Shown here one piece after another: positions 22,798 to 35,558 of a DNA stretch of 64,000 bases. A program made the position numbers and the translations under genes. The first letter of the stretch is position 1; each line of letters begins with the position of its first letter. The notes below the pieces were generated by a model, which saw only the letters and a list, made by a program, of their open reading frames with translations, searched no databases and was not told where the DNA came from. The DNA comes from Monosiga brevicollis MX1 (lineage: Eukaryota; Opisthokonta; Choanoflagellata; Craspedida; Salpingoecidae): NCBI RefSeq assembly GCF_000002865.3, contig NW_001865048.1, positions 646,098 to 710,097 on the forward strand, given 5' to 3'.

Positions 22798-25326
22798 ATG
22801 GGCGGCTACTTTAGCTCAAATGCGGACAACCGCACCAATGGGAATAACGCAACCGGCAATCATGGTGTGTGGCGGGTACTGTAGCCTTGCCTGCCTCATA
22901 TATCTCTGCTTCTTCCACAAGCGGCGTATCCTTCATTGTCCTCGGCTGGTCTGGCGTCATTAGGCATGTACTTTGGCAACCAGTTTACAATGGGCGGCGA
23001 AAGCTTTCAGAGCATGAGTCCAGAGGCGTTTCTCTTTGGGGACATTTCCGAGCTCTCTTGGCTCTCTCGTGTGCCTGGCTCGGTAGGTCTTTACTATCGT
23101 GCACACGACGTGCGCCGATGCCTCGGCCACAAGTAGCTTGAATTCACCTCTCGGCTTGGTCCCATTCCAACGCTTGCAGGTACCTCGCGTGCCAAACACC
23201 GTGCGCCACACCAACACCGTGCGGTGTCTGGTGAACGTGCACAAGAACTCGCTTCGCCTCATTCGGTAGGCTCAAAGCGCTGCCTATCGGCTTTCTGAAC
23301 CCCCTCGCCTCGTCAATTTTCAAACTGCGACCTCACCCCTTCACCATCGACTGCTTCAAGGCACGCACGCAACGATTCGCCCGTCGATGCATATCACCTC
23401 AGCTTTACCTTTGACGCCGACTGCGCGTGCACCGTGGTCATTCACACGTTTGTGGAGGAGGCCTTTGATAAACACGGCAACCTCAAGTGAGTCACAACAA
23501 GTCACAGAGATGCCGTAACCGCTAAAACGCACAGCTTGCCAGCACGCAGCTCACAACCTCCTTTCCTCCTCCCAATTACTCGCCACGCGCAACTCGACTA
23601 GGTTGCAAAATTATCGCCAGTACTCGCAGTTCCGACCCGTTGACTTTACGGCCGGCTTCAACCAGGTCGGGCGTGCTGCCAGATGCTCGTTGACGCGCGC
23701 AGGCAAACCGGCTCAATCAGGCCTTGCTTTCTGGCCACATCCCGATTTATCTGTTGATTTGTAGACATTCAACTTGAGCGATTATGTGCTGGAGGGCTTT
23801 GAAAAGATGAGTCAGGCTGAGCTCGATCCAGTCTCAACCACAGATACCCTGCGCTTTCCCTTGGCCATCGAAATTCGCCGTCATGAAGAGGCCAACTCGC
23901 CACCCATTCGTGATCCCGGTTCGTACATACTTGCCTGTGGAATCATCGCAGCCACATTTTTTCTTACTCCTCCACAAGCCTCGCTTGATGAAAGCCACGG
24001 TGATGCTCAGCCTGACCATTCACGTCCCCGCTTGCTGGCTTGATTGTGGGCACAGACAACCTTGATGGAACCAACCACTCTCAGATCACTTATTGCTATT
24101 TTGAGAAGGTGAGGGGCGTCTTGGTCGATGACCACAATGAAAGACTCGCTCAAACGTTGCTGTGTCATCTTCTTGAGTGTTGCCCTCATGCGTGCCTGCT
24201 AACATGTGCCACGCCACAGTCGGACAACAACATTGCTCTCAAAATCGCGGCACAAAAAATCAATGTGCGTTTGCGCCATTCCCTTGAGGAGTTGCAAACA
24301 TCTTTTCACTTTTCATCGTTCCGTGCCAGAGCGTCATTTCTTGGGGGGCTTGTCCGGATCGCTGAGCTAGCGTTTCTGATGGATGTTCTTGTCTTGGGTT
24401 CGATGCAGGTGGATGGGCGATCTTTTTTGCTGCGCGAAATCTATGGTCTAGAGCGCAAGGTACAGGAGGAGGGTGAAGACAACAATGGAGACAATGACGA
24501 TGACGACGATGACGAAAGCATTGATTGCGTGGTGGGTACTCGCTTCATAAAGCGCTAGACAAGAAAAGAAAAAGGTGGAAAAGAAAAGACAAGAAGCATT
24601 GCTTTGCCTTGTTGCCTGCAGACTAGCCTGGTGTGCCCTGATCAAGGTTGTTTGCGGGACAACGACTGTGGCTTGCTTAGATTTGCATGTCCACTTCCAT
24701 GGATACCATGGTGCTGCCGTGTCGCCACCTCTGCCTCTGCCACGACTGCGCTGAGGCGCTGCGCTATCAGGTGGGCAAGAGTACCGGGTGATGTATTTTT
24801 GACGCATCGCCCAGCGGCGTGTTGTTGAATGTAAATTGGTGCCTTGGGCCTGGTTCTCAGCTGTGACTGCTGTATCCTCATCATCGTGCCGCACTTACCA
24901 CCGTGCATCATCAGGCCTCCAAGTGTCCAATTTGCCGGGCGCCCTTTCACTCCCTTCTTCAAATTCAAGTTGCCAAGCGCGAAGAGGATATTTCGGATGA
25001 GCAACGAGATGAAACGGAGGTACGGATGGTCAACGCTGCCCTTGCACCTTCATTTGTGTGTGTGTGTGTGTGTGTGTGTTGTGTGTGTGTGTTGGTTTCT
25101 TCATTTCATCATTTTGTGCCCTGGCTTATCGACGTTTGTTGTTTTTGGGGGGCTTTGGCAGGACCAAACAGATGCGCCACCCGGGTATCGGCTGGTCTCT
25201 GTTACAAGTGCCATTTCTGCCGCGGCTGCAGATCAGAGCCGTGGTTACATTTCTGTTCACGAGACTGACGCAGAGACTGCCCCGAATGCTGAGGCAGGGT
25301 CTGCTTATGCAAGTGAAGAAGACTGA
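22798..25326 (+). CDS. MGRN1: E3 ubiquitin ligase MGRN1/RNF157 (mahogunin) orthologue
   Basis: RING-type E3 ubiquitin ligase; in animals MGRN1 ubiquitinates TSG101 and influences endosomal sorting. It starts at ATG 22798 with MGGYFSSN, a possible N-myristoylation signal like the MGS start of MGRN1. Family blocks follow in order over about eleven short exons: YFGNQFTMGGESFQSMSPEA and FLFG; TVRCLVNVHKNSLRLIR; YHLSFTFDADCACTVVIHTF; QYSQFRPVDF; FNLSDYVLEGFEKM; DGRSFLLREIYGLERK; an Asp-rich linker. The RING is assembled over splices: DCV, ICMSTSMDTMVLPCRHLCLC, HDCAEALRYQ, ASKCPICRAPFHSLLQI, giving C-x2-C ... C-x-H-x2-C-x2-C ... C-x2-C. The last exon reads PPGYRLVSV and ends in an acidic Ser/Ala-rich tail at TGA 25324-25326. 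A few interior junctions are approximate. Confidence 0.93.
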
Positions 25327-25789
25327 GCGGGCACCTCAACGTACTGACGGACCCGTAAGGATGGTGTTCGAAGGCCCGTCGACTGTTGTGCAATGTCCGA
25401 ATGTGAATGTGAATGCGCCGGCAAGCGGCTTTTTTTGGGTGTGAGAGCCGGCCAATTATTGTTTATCAAGTGTCGAGGGAGGGATGGATCGAGGGAACCT
25501 CTGCTCCCTGCTTGTGTTGGTTGTAGTTTGTGTCGCCATCTTGCTTGACCCGTTGTCCTTGGGCGCCCTGCAGTGTGCTTTTCTCCTGTGTTTTTCTTGC
25601 ATGGCAGCCAAGACGCTCTCATCTTAATTCATCCAGATACACGTCAGAGCCAGATCTTTGTTGTGCACTCTCCTGCCATTAGTTCGTGTGTGTGTGTGTG
25701 TGTGTAGGTGAAGAGGTGCGAGGGAGAAATTGTCAGACAAAACGAGTCACCTGGAAGAAAGGATGACACCACGTGCAGCGCGTTGTGTG

Positions 25790-25820
<31 letters not shown>

Positions 25821-26043
25821 CAGCTTCTCCTTTCCGCGCACAGACACGCTCTCGTCTCTGTCTCTGTCTGTGTCTCTCTCTTCGTGTGTCTTTCGGGGCG
25901 CGGGTGTGTCTCTTCATTTGATTCACCTTCCGGCTGCGGGAACAGACGAGTGGGGGAATTGGTTTGGGCGTGGTTTGGGGGCCTTGAAGTCTTGTTGTCG
26001 GGGTTTAAAGAAAGCGCACGCGTGCGTTCATTTCACCGCAAGC
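25327..26043. repeat. spacer with several (TG)n runs
   Basis: This is the MGRN1 3' flank and the DDX27 5' flank. TG runs lie at about 25685-25705 and 25787-25821, with (TCTG)n-like stretches to 25900. There is also a TG run inside MGRN1 at about 25057-25092, in an intron. No exon seen. Confidence 0.75.
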
Positions 26044-29000
26044 ATGGCCTCGTCCCGCTTTGTGATGACCATTGAGGACGACGATCCTGTCGCAAACCAT
26101 AGCGATGACGAAGAGGTGCGGCCAGCCGGCTGGGCTTGGGTCGTGCCTTGGTCTGTTACTTGTGAGGCACACGCATTGACGCGCCTTGTTCCTCTTCTGC
26201 TGCTTCTTCTTCTTCTTTCTTTCTTTTCTTTTTTTTTTTTTTTTTGGTGTGTGACCAGGTGGTGAACGGCCGCCGGCAAAACAAGGACGTCAACCCGGAA
26301 TTTGACTTTAGCGAGGCCGTCGACGAAGGCTGGGACCCGAGCTATCAGCTGCAGACGCAGGTCTGTTCCTGCTCTGCTCTTTGGGGCTTGGGCCAGCCGT
26401 TGGGCAACCATGCAGCCGTCACTTGCTTTTGAGCTCAGAGGATGTGTTGTCATTGGTTCTCCTAGGTGGCGGATACCAAAGCGACAGACGACCGCATTGC
26501 TCAGCTCGTGGCCAAGCGCCAAGCAAAGGTCAGTTTTCCCTCAAGTCTAGCCTTTGGCACTCTGCTGAGAAAAACGATGCATTGAATCGTTCAAGAGATT
26601 TTTTTTTTTGTTCCCTCTTTTGTGGGCCTGCTTTGACATATGGCTTGTCCCTTGGTTCAGCGAGCAGCAGCGGAGAGCACGGGAGAGGCAGACGATTCCG
26701 TTGCTCTCGATGATTTGGAGGGCGACAGCGAAGTGGAGGACAATGCTGACGACGATGATAACCTTGACAATGCTTCAGATGACGAAGAGGTGGATGCCCA
26801 ACGACTCGGCTGCCTTTCATTACTCATTCCGTGAATGTGATAGCTTATCATCGTTTGCCACCATCGTCATTCCGCAGGCTGAGCGTCTCAAGCAAGAGTT
26901 TTTTGCTGAAACGCCCGAGGTCAGTTTGCTTGACGATTCCTCTTTCGGGGTTTTTTTCCAATGCTTAACAGACCTTCCAGATGCCAGACAAGCTGCTGCT
27001 TGGTGTGTTGCAGAGCCCCTCATACCAGTGTCGGATCTCGTTGTTGGGCTGGAATCGCCGATTTAGATTGACCGCGAGTCAAGCAATGCCAAGACCTTTC
27101 AAGACCTACAGCTGAGCCGTGTGCTCTTGAAGGTGCGTTTGCAGAGCCAAATCCTTCAGCATGTTATACGCTGCCAGGCATTTGGCAATGAACTTCAAGC
27201 TGCAATCCACAGGCCAATTCTTATGTGAACCACGGTCATGAATTTTTGCGATGCAATTGGGGTGCCTAGGGCATTGCCAACATGGGGTTTGCCGAGCCAA
27301 CGTTGGTTCAGTCGACCACCATCCCCGTGGCGTTGGCAGGTCGCGACATTTGCGCCTGTGCTGCTACCGGCTCTGGCAAAACAGCCGCCTTCATGTTACC
27401 CGTTCTTGAGCGTCTTCTCTTTCGGTATGTGTGCAACCCACCCCAATATGGCGGCTGCGAACAAACTGGTTGTTGTTGCATTCATTTCATTCTCATATTC
27501 TCTGCCCTGCTTGGTCAAATCCTTTAGCCCCAAACAAATTGCTCAAACACGCGTGCTTGTCCTGAGCCCGACGCGCGAGTTGGCCGTACAGGTGTGCCAG
27601 GCTGCTCGTGGCTTGGCCCGCTTTACCGACATCACATTTGGCATGGCCGTCGGTGGTAAGCACCGCAGGCACCACGTTGCTTGACAAAGGCCGATCGGCG
27701 GGAGACCTGCGTGTTGTGCCTCACAGACGCGATGAATGACTCGGAAATGGCCCAGGCATGTCCCTCAAGGTTCAGGAAGCTGAGCTTCGGGCACGCCCCG
27801 ATGTCATTGTGGCTACCCCTGGTCGCCTGGTGGATCACATTCAAAACACGCATAGGTTTGTCTTCCGCTGAAATTGTGGCATGGAAAGCGTGTTGGTGTA
27901 TCGGCAGGTTGCGCCTCTCAGAGAGTCTACTTCTTACCGCCTCGCTTGACCGCATACCACCATAGTTTTGATCTCAGCACCATTGAAGTTCTCATTTTGG
28001 ATGAGGCTGATCGCTTGCTCGAGGTAGGCACAGGATTGGCCTATCATTTGTCGAGTCTTCTTCTCGGTATTAACACGCTCTGGTCTGCTGAACCGCTGCT
28101 AGGTTGGATTTACCGAACAGCTCAAGATGATCATCAAATCTTGCGCAGCTCAGCGCCAAACCATGTTGTTCTCTGCTACCATGACTGGTTAGCATCATCC
28201 TAACCCTGCTCGACACAAGTCTTACCCCCTTTGTCTTTTCTTGAATCTTGTCCGTTCTTCTGACCCTTTTCACAACTTTTGTTTGACCCGCGGAACCACA
28301 GACGAAGTCGAGGACCTGATTACCTTGTCGCTCAACCAGCCGATCCGTCTGTTTGTGGACGCCAACAAGAAAGTCACCAACAATTTGGTTCAAGAGTTTA
28401 TTCGTATCCGTCCACAGCACGAGGATCAACGCGAGGCCATTGTTCTTTCCCTATGCAAACGCACCTACAAGTCACGCTGCTTGGTATGAGCCTTGAGCTT
28501 CATCTGTCCCCACCAAGCTGCCAGCAGCATCTTGTTTCATTTTATGATATGCGTGGGTCTAGGTTGACAGTCCTCACCGTGTCTTTTGCTTTTTGTACAT
28601 TGTGTTGCACTCAGGTCTTTGTGCGTAGCAAGAAGCACGCCCATCGCTTGCGTATCATCTTTGGTCTTGCTGATTTGCGGGCCGGCGAGTTGCATGGCTC
28701 GCTCACCCAAGCGCAGCGTCTTAACGCCCTGGAACAGTTCAAGAATGGCGAGCTTGAATTTTTAATATGCTCAGATCTTGCTGGTCGTGGTCTCGACATT
28801 CCCGGCGTCAAGTCTGTACGTCCGATCGTTTCACAATGGCCCATGCACATTTGACCGCTACGGGTTACTGCGGACGGGGGTGCGGGATTGTGATTGAATT
28901 GCACACTCTGCTGTTTTTCTTATGATGGTGGGATATGCCTGATAGGTCATCAACGTCAGCATGCCCAACACCATCAAGCAGTACATCCATCGCGTCGGCC

Positions 29001-30589
29001 GTACGGCTCGTGGTGGCGCCACAGGCCGGTCAGTGTTGTTACCCCGAGGCATTTGGGCTGTGGGCTCTTTGGTCCCTCGAGCTTCTCCTGACGTTGGCTT
29101 ATCAATAGGGCTTGCACGCTGGTGGGCGAGTCTGAGCGCAAGCTGCTTCGCGAGCTCTACCGAGACGTGAGTGCAGTCTAGGCTGCTACCGTGTTTGACT
29201 TGCTCCTGTGCAGCGCTTGGGTGCTATTTCAAGGTCGAACGATGCGTGCAACTCAATACTCAGAATCTTTCGCTGGGACTTATAGAACTCAAGCACGATG
29301 CGCAACCGCGTCATCAAGACGGACGTAACCATGCAGTTTAAGCGCTACATTGACAGTTTGGCCGATGATATTCGCCAAATTTTGCGTGAGGAGGAGGAAA
29401 TGGCCCAGGTCTGTGGCTTGCATCTGCTTCAGAATCAGGCAGCGGGGTTGAGCTACCAAAGCGCCATCTGCACAGAGACGGGGCAGGCGGCAGACAGTCT
29501 CGGTTCCTTTGTTACAACTGATTGATAACTTTGGGTGTAGTTGCAAGAAGCAGAACGGGAAGTTCGACGAGCGGAAAACTTGATTTTGCACGAAGACGAA
29601 ATCAAGGCGCGCGCCGCGCGCACATGGATTCAGTCTGAGAAGGACAAGGCTACCGAGGCCGCAGCAAGCAAGGCGGCGCACGAGGGCAAGGATGGGCTCA
29701 GCAGTGATCGCTTGCGCAAGCAGGCTGCTTTGGCCAAGATGGAAGAGGTGCGATTGCGCTGGCATCGCAGGCTACTGCTTCTTGGCTGCCCTCGCGTAAC
29801 CATGCTGCTCCATGATTTGGGCCGGGATTTGATAGAAGGAGCGCGAAGCCAAGAAGGCCAAAATTACGCCGGAAATGGGTACGTCTGTTTTTCTAGCCCC
29901 GCACGTGGTTCTAGATGGGATGGGTTACTTTTGTTTGAGAGACTGCGGAAAAGCACGAGTTCCTGCTATTGTATGCGCGGTGGTGTACATTCTGATTGAC
30001 GGTATGCCTGGCAATATTTTTTTTCCTTAGCCCACCAAAAGTTCCTGATTCGCAATGTCAAACGCGCCAAGAAACCCAAGCGTATTCACATGTTCAAAGA
30101 AGGTAGGTTGAGATTGCCTGGGCAGGATGTGGCGTACACACGATCCGACTTACTTTTGTTGCGATCTAGACACGACCAAGCGAGCTGCGGCAGCCTCCAA
30201 GCGACGGGCCATGGCTGGTTTCGATGCTGAGATTAAGACTGCGGGCAAAAAGGGTATGTCGCGGCCGGTACAGCGCTTTTCTTTTGCTTTTGGGTCGCTT
30301 GCTCATGCACTCGACTGTTTGCCTCTTCTTGCTTGGCTGCAGCGAAAACGAGCGATGGCGCCACCACGGCCACCGGTCTCAAGCAGAAGCTATCGTCCAA
30401 GAAGGTAAGCTGGGCTCTAGCTTCCGCAGTTCCTTCCTCATCTGCCTCGATACTTCTCTTACATGTCTGTGTGATCTTGGGGTTTCCGTCAAATAGGCGG
30501 CTCTCAAGGAGCGTGAGTCAAAGAAGAAGGTTGTTCCGGGCAAGGGTAACAAGGCATTCAAGTCCAAGAAGCGTTACAAACGCCATTAA
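26044..30589 (+). CDS. DDX27: DEAD-box RNA helicase DDX27/Drs1
   Basis: Nucleolar ATP-dependent RNA helicase needed for 60S ribosomal subunit maturation. Roughly seventeen exons. The acidic N-terminus ([30 protein letters not shown], Asp-rich run near 26700-26790) is typical of Drs1. Helicase motifs in order: [12 protein letters not shown] and [10 protein letters not shown] (Q-motif); [11 protein letters not shown] (I); SPTRELAVQ (Ia); TPGRLVDH (Ib); LDEADRLLE (II); LFSATMT (III); [10 protein letters not shown] (IV); [24 protein letters not shown] (V); [12 protein letters not shown] (VI). The C-terminal third is charged coiled coil ([36 protein letters not shown]), ending in a Lys-rich tail [14 protein letters not shown] before TAA 30587-30589. 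A T-rich tract at 26215-26245 is the polypyrimidine tract of the first intron. Confidence 0.95.
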
Positions 30590-30746
30590 GCATCGCTCCG
30601 CACCTGATCACCATGTGTGTTGGCAAGTGAATTCAGAGTCAAAACGGTCACTCATACATTCTCAAAGAAATCATGATTATTCTCAAGCAGCTGGAAGGTA
30701 CCGAGAAAATGACGGGGCCAATTATCAGTGAACTCAAAAGTTTTGT
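30590..30746. other. short convergent spacer
   Basis: Only 157 bases separate the stop codons of DDX27 (+) and the receptor kinase (-). No feature seen. Confidence 0.6.
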
Positions 30747-33700
30747 TTACAGTCGCGAGATGTCAGTGCTTGCATCCCATGCTTCGGTGTCAGTGCCCGA
30801 GCCTTGACCAGTCGTCCAAGCACGACTGGTCGAAGTGAATCTGAGCTGCCTTGGCTGCGAGCTCGAGTTGGATCTGTACGCTTTTGCGTATCCCAAAGCG
30901 AGGGCTACATCGTTGGCTGCAGGGCGTGCAGCTGGATCTGCGGTCCACATGCGCGTGGCCCATCTGCAAGGTTCGGGTGGGAAATGACCGGCTTGGTGAG
31001 CTTGGCGCGGGAACCGTGGACGAGAGCAGGCATATACGATTAGACTGACTCTTGTATGATTGCAGGGCAGCGACTGAGGTCCAAGCGATGCCCGTGCTGC
31101 ATAGATTCAACCAGCATCGGAAGCGTGAAATCGCCGTGCGGTGTCCGGCCCTCGTTCCAAATCTAGCATGTATGGGTGAATCTAGCCATCAGGGACCGGG
31201 CGATACTGTGTGGGGTACAAATCTGGCGGCGGACGGCCCGTGATACACTGACCTCCCAGCACACGACGCCAAGTGACCAGATATCGGACTGGGTAGTAAA
31301 TCGTCGTGCCAGCATGGTCTCGGGTGCCATCCATCTGCAGTTACGGCGAGAAGTTAGCTTGCTTGGCTCAATGTTGCGTGCCGCACCCAGAACGCTGAGA
31401 CAGACCGGAAAGGCAGCTCGTCGAGCTGGCTGACTTTGTAGTATTCATGATCCCCGGTCAGATATCGACCCACTACGCACACGTAAAGCAGGCAGCAGTC
31501 AAGCCTTTGAGTCGGTGGATCAGCATAGAGACCAAAGATGGACTGCTTGAAATATGAATGCCAGCTGTGAAGGTGGTGGGATCTGACTTTGCTGTACCTA
31601 CATCCAAAATCACCCAGCTTAGCTGTTGGGCCCATGGTCGGATTGGTAGAACTGAAAATGAGTATGTTCCGGGCAGCGAGATCACGATGGACCAGGTGTA
31701 GGCCATGCACGTGATCGAGTCCCTTCGCCACCTGGGCTACGATCATGATCTAAGCCGAGTCGGTGAGTGCGGTCAGATGCCTGCCTCACAGCCAGCGGAG
31801 CGGCAACACGACCACGGACTCGCCCTAATCCTTGTGGCAACAGCTTACTACCTACCATATCTGAGCTGGTCCACTGATGGCCCCGTGCCCTCAGCAAGGA
31901 CCGCAAATCGCCCTGATCTGCCCATTCCAAGACCAAAGCGATTGGAAGGCTAGAGGAAGAGGTAGAGATTGGGAAAGGACAAAAGAACAGCCCCAGGAGA
32001 GCAGTCAGAAGCACAAGATCCCGCAGCCTTCTTTTGATTGCATAACCCAGCAAAGAAAGACCATGCAAGCGCCAAGTTTGTGCAGTGTTCAGACCTGTCA
32101 TCTATGATGCCGATAAGCTGAATGACGTGTGGATGGCGGCCCACAATGTGCATGAGAGCAGCTTCAAACATGACTGCCTTGTAGTCGGTCAGCTACAGAC
32201 GCCCACAACAGCAACGGCGTGAGCGGTAGCATTTGTAGGTGCTGGCGATGACCCCCCAGGACCCCAATGCCTGACCTCAACTTCATCAAAGGTCTTGAGG
32301 GCTACCAGGGTGTGCGCAATCTTTTCAGATTGCTGAATGACGGTTGCCTATCATTGACGACATGACAGGAGGCACAATTCAGGTCAGTGTGCCCAGTACC
32401 TCAAAGCTTGCTGGACGTGAGCAAGCAAGACAAAGCTCGGACCTTGTAAACGGCACCAAAGTGCCCTTTGCCAATAAGACTGTTTTTTTCCAATGCATGG
32501 CTATGCGTATCGCCGTCCATGAGAACAAGCGCGATGAAGCAATGGTTTGGGACTTGAGAGCAGTCTGTGCCAGGTAGGCAAAGACAAAGAGCAAAGGAAC
32601 GGTTTTGGGTGATTGCACCCACCTGGGCAGCATCAGCAGCTCGGGCATGTTGCCATCGGTCGTACTGGGGTTAGGGTGCTGCTGTCGGAGTTGCTGGAGG
32701 CAGAGTGCAAGTTGGCTACTAGAGGACATGGCGATTGTTTGCGCATGTTCTGCTTGCGACCATCGTCGCCTCCGTTGTTGGCGCCTAATGGCACCAAGAA
32801 CAACGGCGCCAGCAAGTAAAACAACACACGCGACGCCAACTGCAATGCCAATTTGGGTGCTCCGAGGCATAGACTGATTGTTGGTGCTGCCAACTGGCAT
32901 TTTGGGATTTGGCGTTGTCGATGTTGCCAGGCAGGGCATCGTGCTTTCAGCTGTCAAGGGCAGGTTGAGTTCAAGGTAGCCTCGTGAATCTTCGACTGCA
33001 ACTTGAGCCAGATTCCGCGTCAAGGTGGCCGTCGAATTGAAGCTTGAGGAAAAGGTCAGCGCAAAGCTCCATTCCGGGGCTCCATCCAAGCCTTTCTGCA
33101 TGGACTGCCAGGCTGCTGTAATGTAACGAATGCTCAGAACTGAGAAGCAAAAAGGGTTGACGGAAGCTGGGTTGGGCGGCATGATTTGAGCGTGGTTTTG
33201 ATGGATTGTGACTTGCAAGTGGCCCTCGCTGCAAGTCTGGTAGTCGGTATCTTCTGTGGCGGCGAGCTGGCAGCAGTTTTCCTCATCCCAACCATCGGCA
33301 CAGTCAGGAATGCCATCACAGTATTGCCAATTGGTGATGGAGGTGCTGCCATCGGGGCAGGTCCAGGCAGTGGTGTTGTCAACAATGGTGCAAGAGGTGG
33401 AATTGATGGGAGGAGTACTAGCTGGCAGGAAGGCGGTGCAGCTCGAGGGGGCGGAGTCGAGGCAGGTTTCCGGCAGGAGTATTGTGGTACAATCGGGGGC
33501 CATGGAGGAGATGAGCAGATCGGAACGCAGGGTCAATGCTTCATTTCCTTGAACATCTAGCGTTTGAAGTGAGTTTTGAAACGGCAGCTGCAGTGGTTCC
33601 AGGCTGGTGAGACGGTTGTGACTGAGATTGAGATATTTAAGATTCACCAGCTGGGGCAGAGCTTGGGCGTAGAGGAGCGAGATGGCATTGTTGCTCAGAT

Positions 33701-34247
33701 CCAGCTCCTCCAACAGCTGCAACATGCTGAAGTGGGTTGTCTCGGCGTACAGTAGGGCATGATTCCGTACGACGAGGCGCTTCAGATTGCTAGGCGCACC
33801 GCCGAGAGGCAGCTCATAGAGCAACGTCGTGTTGCTGTCGTGGCCATCGCAAACAAGGCCAGGCCGCTCTTGTTCATAAAAGTGAACTCGGCAGCCGACG
33901 TTGACGTATGGGTCGGTGAGGCGGCCCTTGTTGCGATTGAGGATAAAGGAGCCGTCCTCGGCGCATTCATAGTGAGTAAACCACAACCGCCGGGCACAGC
34001 TTGGGCTCGTGTCAAGAACGGTGCATGTAGAAAAGGGGGGAACCAGCACGACGCGGTTGCTGGTAAAATTGGACGGGCAGGACACACACGACTGCCAGCC
34101 TGGGCCTAGCAGGTGAACAGCACAGCCATCGTTTGCCCACGCGCTCCTGACAAGGAGCAGGCCGATCAAGCACACCCCCACCCCCATCCCCAGTCGAGAT
34201 GGCCCCGATCGCCCCCCCCGAGGCGCTGATCTAGAGATCGGATCCAT
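30747..34247 (-). CDS. receptor tyrosine kinase with LRR and LDL-receptor class A ectodomain
   Basis: Single-pass plasma-membrane receptor tyrosine kinase. The first exon (34247 to about 32640) encodes a signal peptide (about 1-38), a Cys-containing segment, leucine-rich repeats (about 155-235, with [12 protein letters not shown] and [14 protein letters not shown]), an LDLa module (about 297-326, [17 protein letters not shown]), a Cys-containing membrane-proximal region, and a transmembrane helix (about 465-488) followed by a stop-transfer RRQQRRRR. The kinase lies in about eight small exons: [13 protein letters not shown] (P-loop), VALKTF (catalytic Lys), HRDLAARN (tyrosine-kinase catalytic loop), [17 protein letters not shown] (DFG and activation loop with tandem Tyr), [21 protein letters not shown] and [12 protein letters not shown]. 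The C-terminal tail is Ser/Thr-rich. All catalytic residues are visible, so it should be active. The ligand is unknown. No one-to-one animal orthologue is expected for choanoflagellate RTKs. Confidence 0.9.
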
Positions 34248-34286
34248 CCAGAAGGACTCGGATCCCCTCCATCAGCTCACAAGAAA

Positions 34287-34319
<33 letters not shown>

Positions 34320-34737
34320 TTGATATCGATCGAAATAAGAGAGGCGGAAGAAAGAGAGAGAGCTTACTCTCAGTTGTGCTTTTCCTTTGTGTCTCAATTT
34401 ATGCAATTCATGTCAGCTCTCTCTCTCTCTTGACCTCTCTCTCTCTTGACCCTACCCCACTCCCTCCCCCTTGATCTCTTCATTCATTCTCTCTCAAAGA
34501 GAGAGGTCAAGAGAGAGAGATCAAGAGAGAGGTCAAGAAGAGAGAGAGTCTGAGAGAGCGCGTAGAGAGAGTGTGTGTAGAGAGAGTGTTTAGATGCACA
34601 TGTCAAGTTGGAAGCAAAGCCACCGCCACGTCGCGCATCGATTGACATCACAGTTGGTGCACGGCACCAGGCACCGACAGACACATGGGGCGGGGAGCCA
34701 GCCCTGGGCAGAGCCCTCTAGTAAGGCGCCAAGCCAG
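34248..34737. repeat. intergenic CT/GA/CA microsatellite cluster
   Basis: Alternating short CT and GA tracts and a CA run (about 34287-34318; 34415-34445; 34495-34590) lie between two minus-strand genes. Runs of opposite sense could pair into imperfect hairpins. No exon seen. Confidence 0.8.
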
Positions 34738-35303
34738 TTAGGCAGCTGCGCTGCGAGCACAGTCCAAAAACTCGGTCAGGATGGGTGCACATTTGGCCTC
34801 GTCATCGCCGTGCTCATGCATACACTGGGCATATTTGGACGCCATCGTGACGTGTGACTTGCCACACTTGCTCAAAATGTGTTCTGATACGTTGTTCTGC
34901 ACCAAAGGTGGGTAAAGGGTCAGGCAGGGGTCAGGCGCGCTCCCTGCTCACAACGGCACTTGAACAGTGGCTTTGGGGCCAGCGAGACTTACTCGGCGGG
35001 TCAAGCAGGCATCGTACGCCTTGGCCTCGTCCACGCACGAGGCACTGCCCAAGCCCATCATCCAGCCCAGACGCGCTGCATAGGAGGCATTGGCTTTTCC
35101 CACACGGCACTGATCCACGGTGTTGCGTTCCTCCTACCCGACCCGCACAAGCAGCCTTAATCTGGGTACGGTGCTGCAGCTCATGCACAACAAGGCGGCA
35201 GACTCACGTCGCAGGACGGCAGGAGGTTCTCAAACTCGCGGAGGGTGGCCGAGAGCTGGCTGTAGGACGTCGAAGTGCCTTTAAAAACAGGGCAGCCCGC
35301 CAT
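34738..35303 (-). CDS. small CHCH-like (twin-Cys) protein, 123 residues
   Basis: Three exons (35303-35208, 35109-34993, 34896-34738) join in phase 0 to 123 residues. Two C-x9-C pairs are visible: one in SCVDEAKAYDAC and one in KCAPILTEFLDC. Other cysteines (CPVF, PSCDC, KCG, AQC) extend the pattern. Helix-CX9C-helix proteins are usually small, disulphide-bonded mitochondrial intermembrane-space factors for complex I or IV assembly, imported by Mia40. By that analogy this protein may be one. I cannot assign an orthologue, and one of the twin pairs has irregular spacing (C-x10 to x13-C). The start ATG 35303 gives MAGCPVFKGTSTSY. Confidence 0.68.
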
Positions 35304-35513
35304 CTTGACGTGTCGTCGTCGCAAAAAGAAATACAACACAACCTCAAAAGTATCAGTGTCTCTGGAGGCCTTGCTCGTGGGCCACCTCAGAATCACAGCT
35401 TGCTTCAACCTTGCATCCACGCAAACAAGTACAGTCTATGTAAATGCCACCGACCAGCCAGCCCCCCTCAACGCCTCCCCGAACCTCCTCCGCAACAGCC
35501 ACGGAGCCCTCTG

Positions 35514-35558
<45 letters not shown>

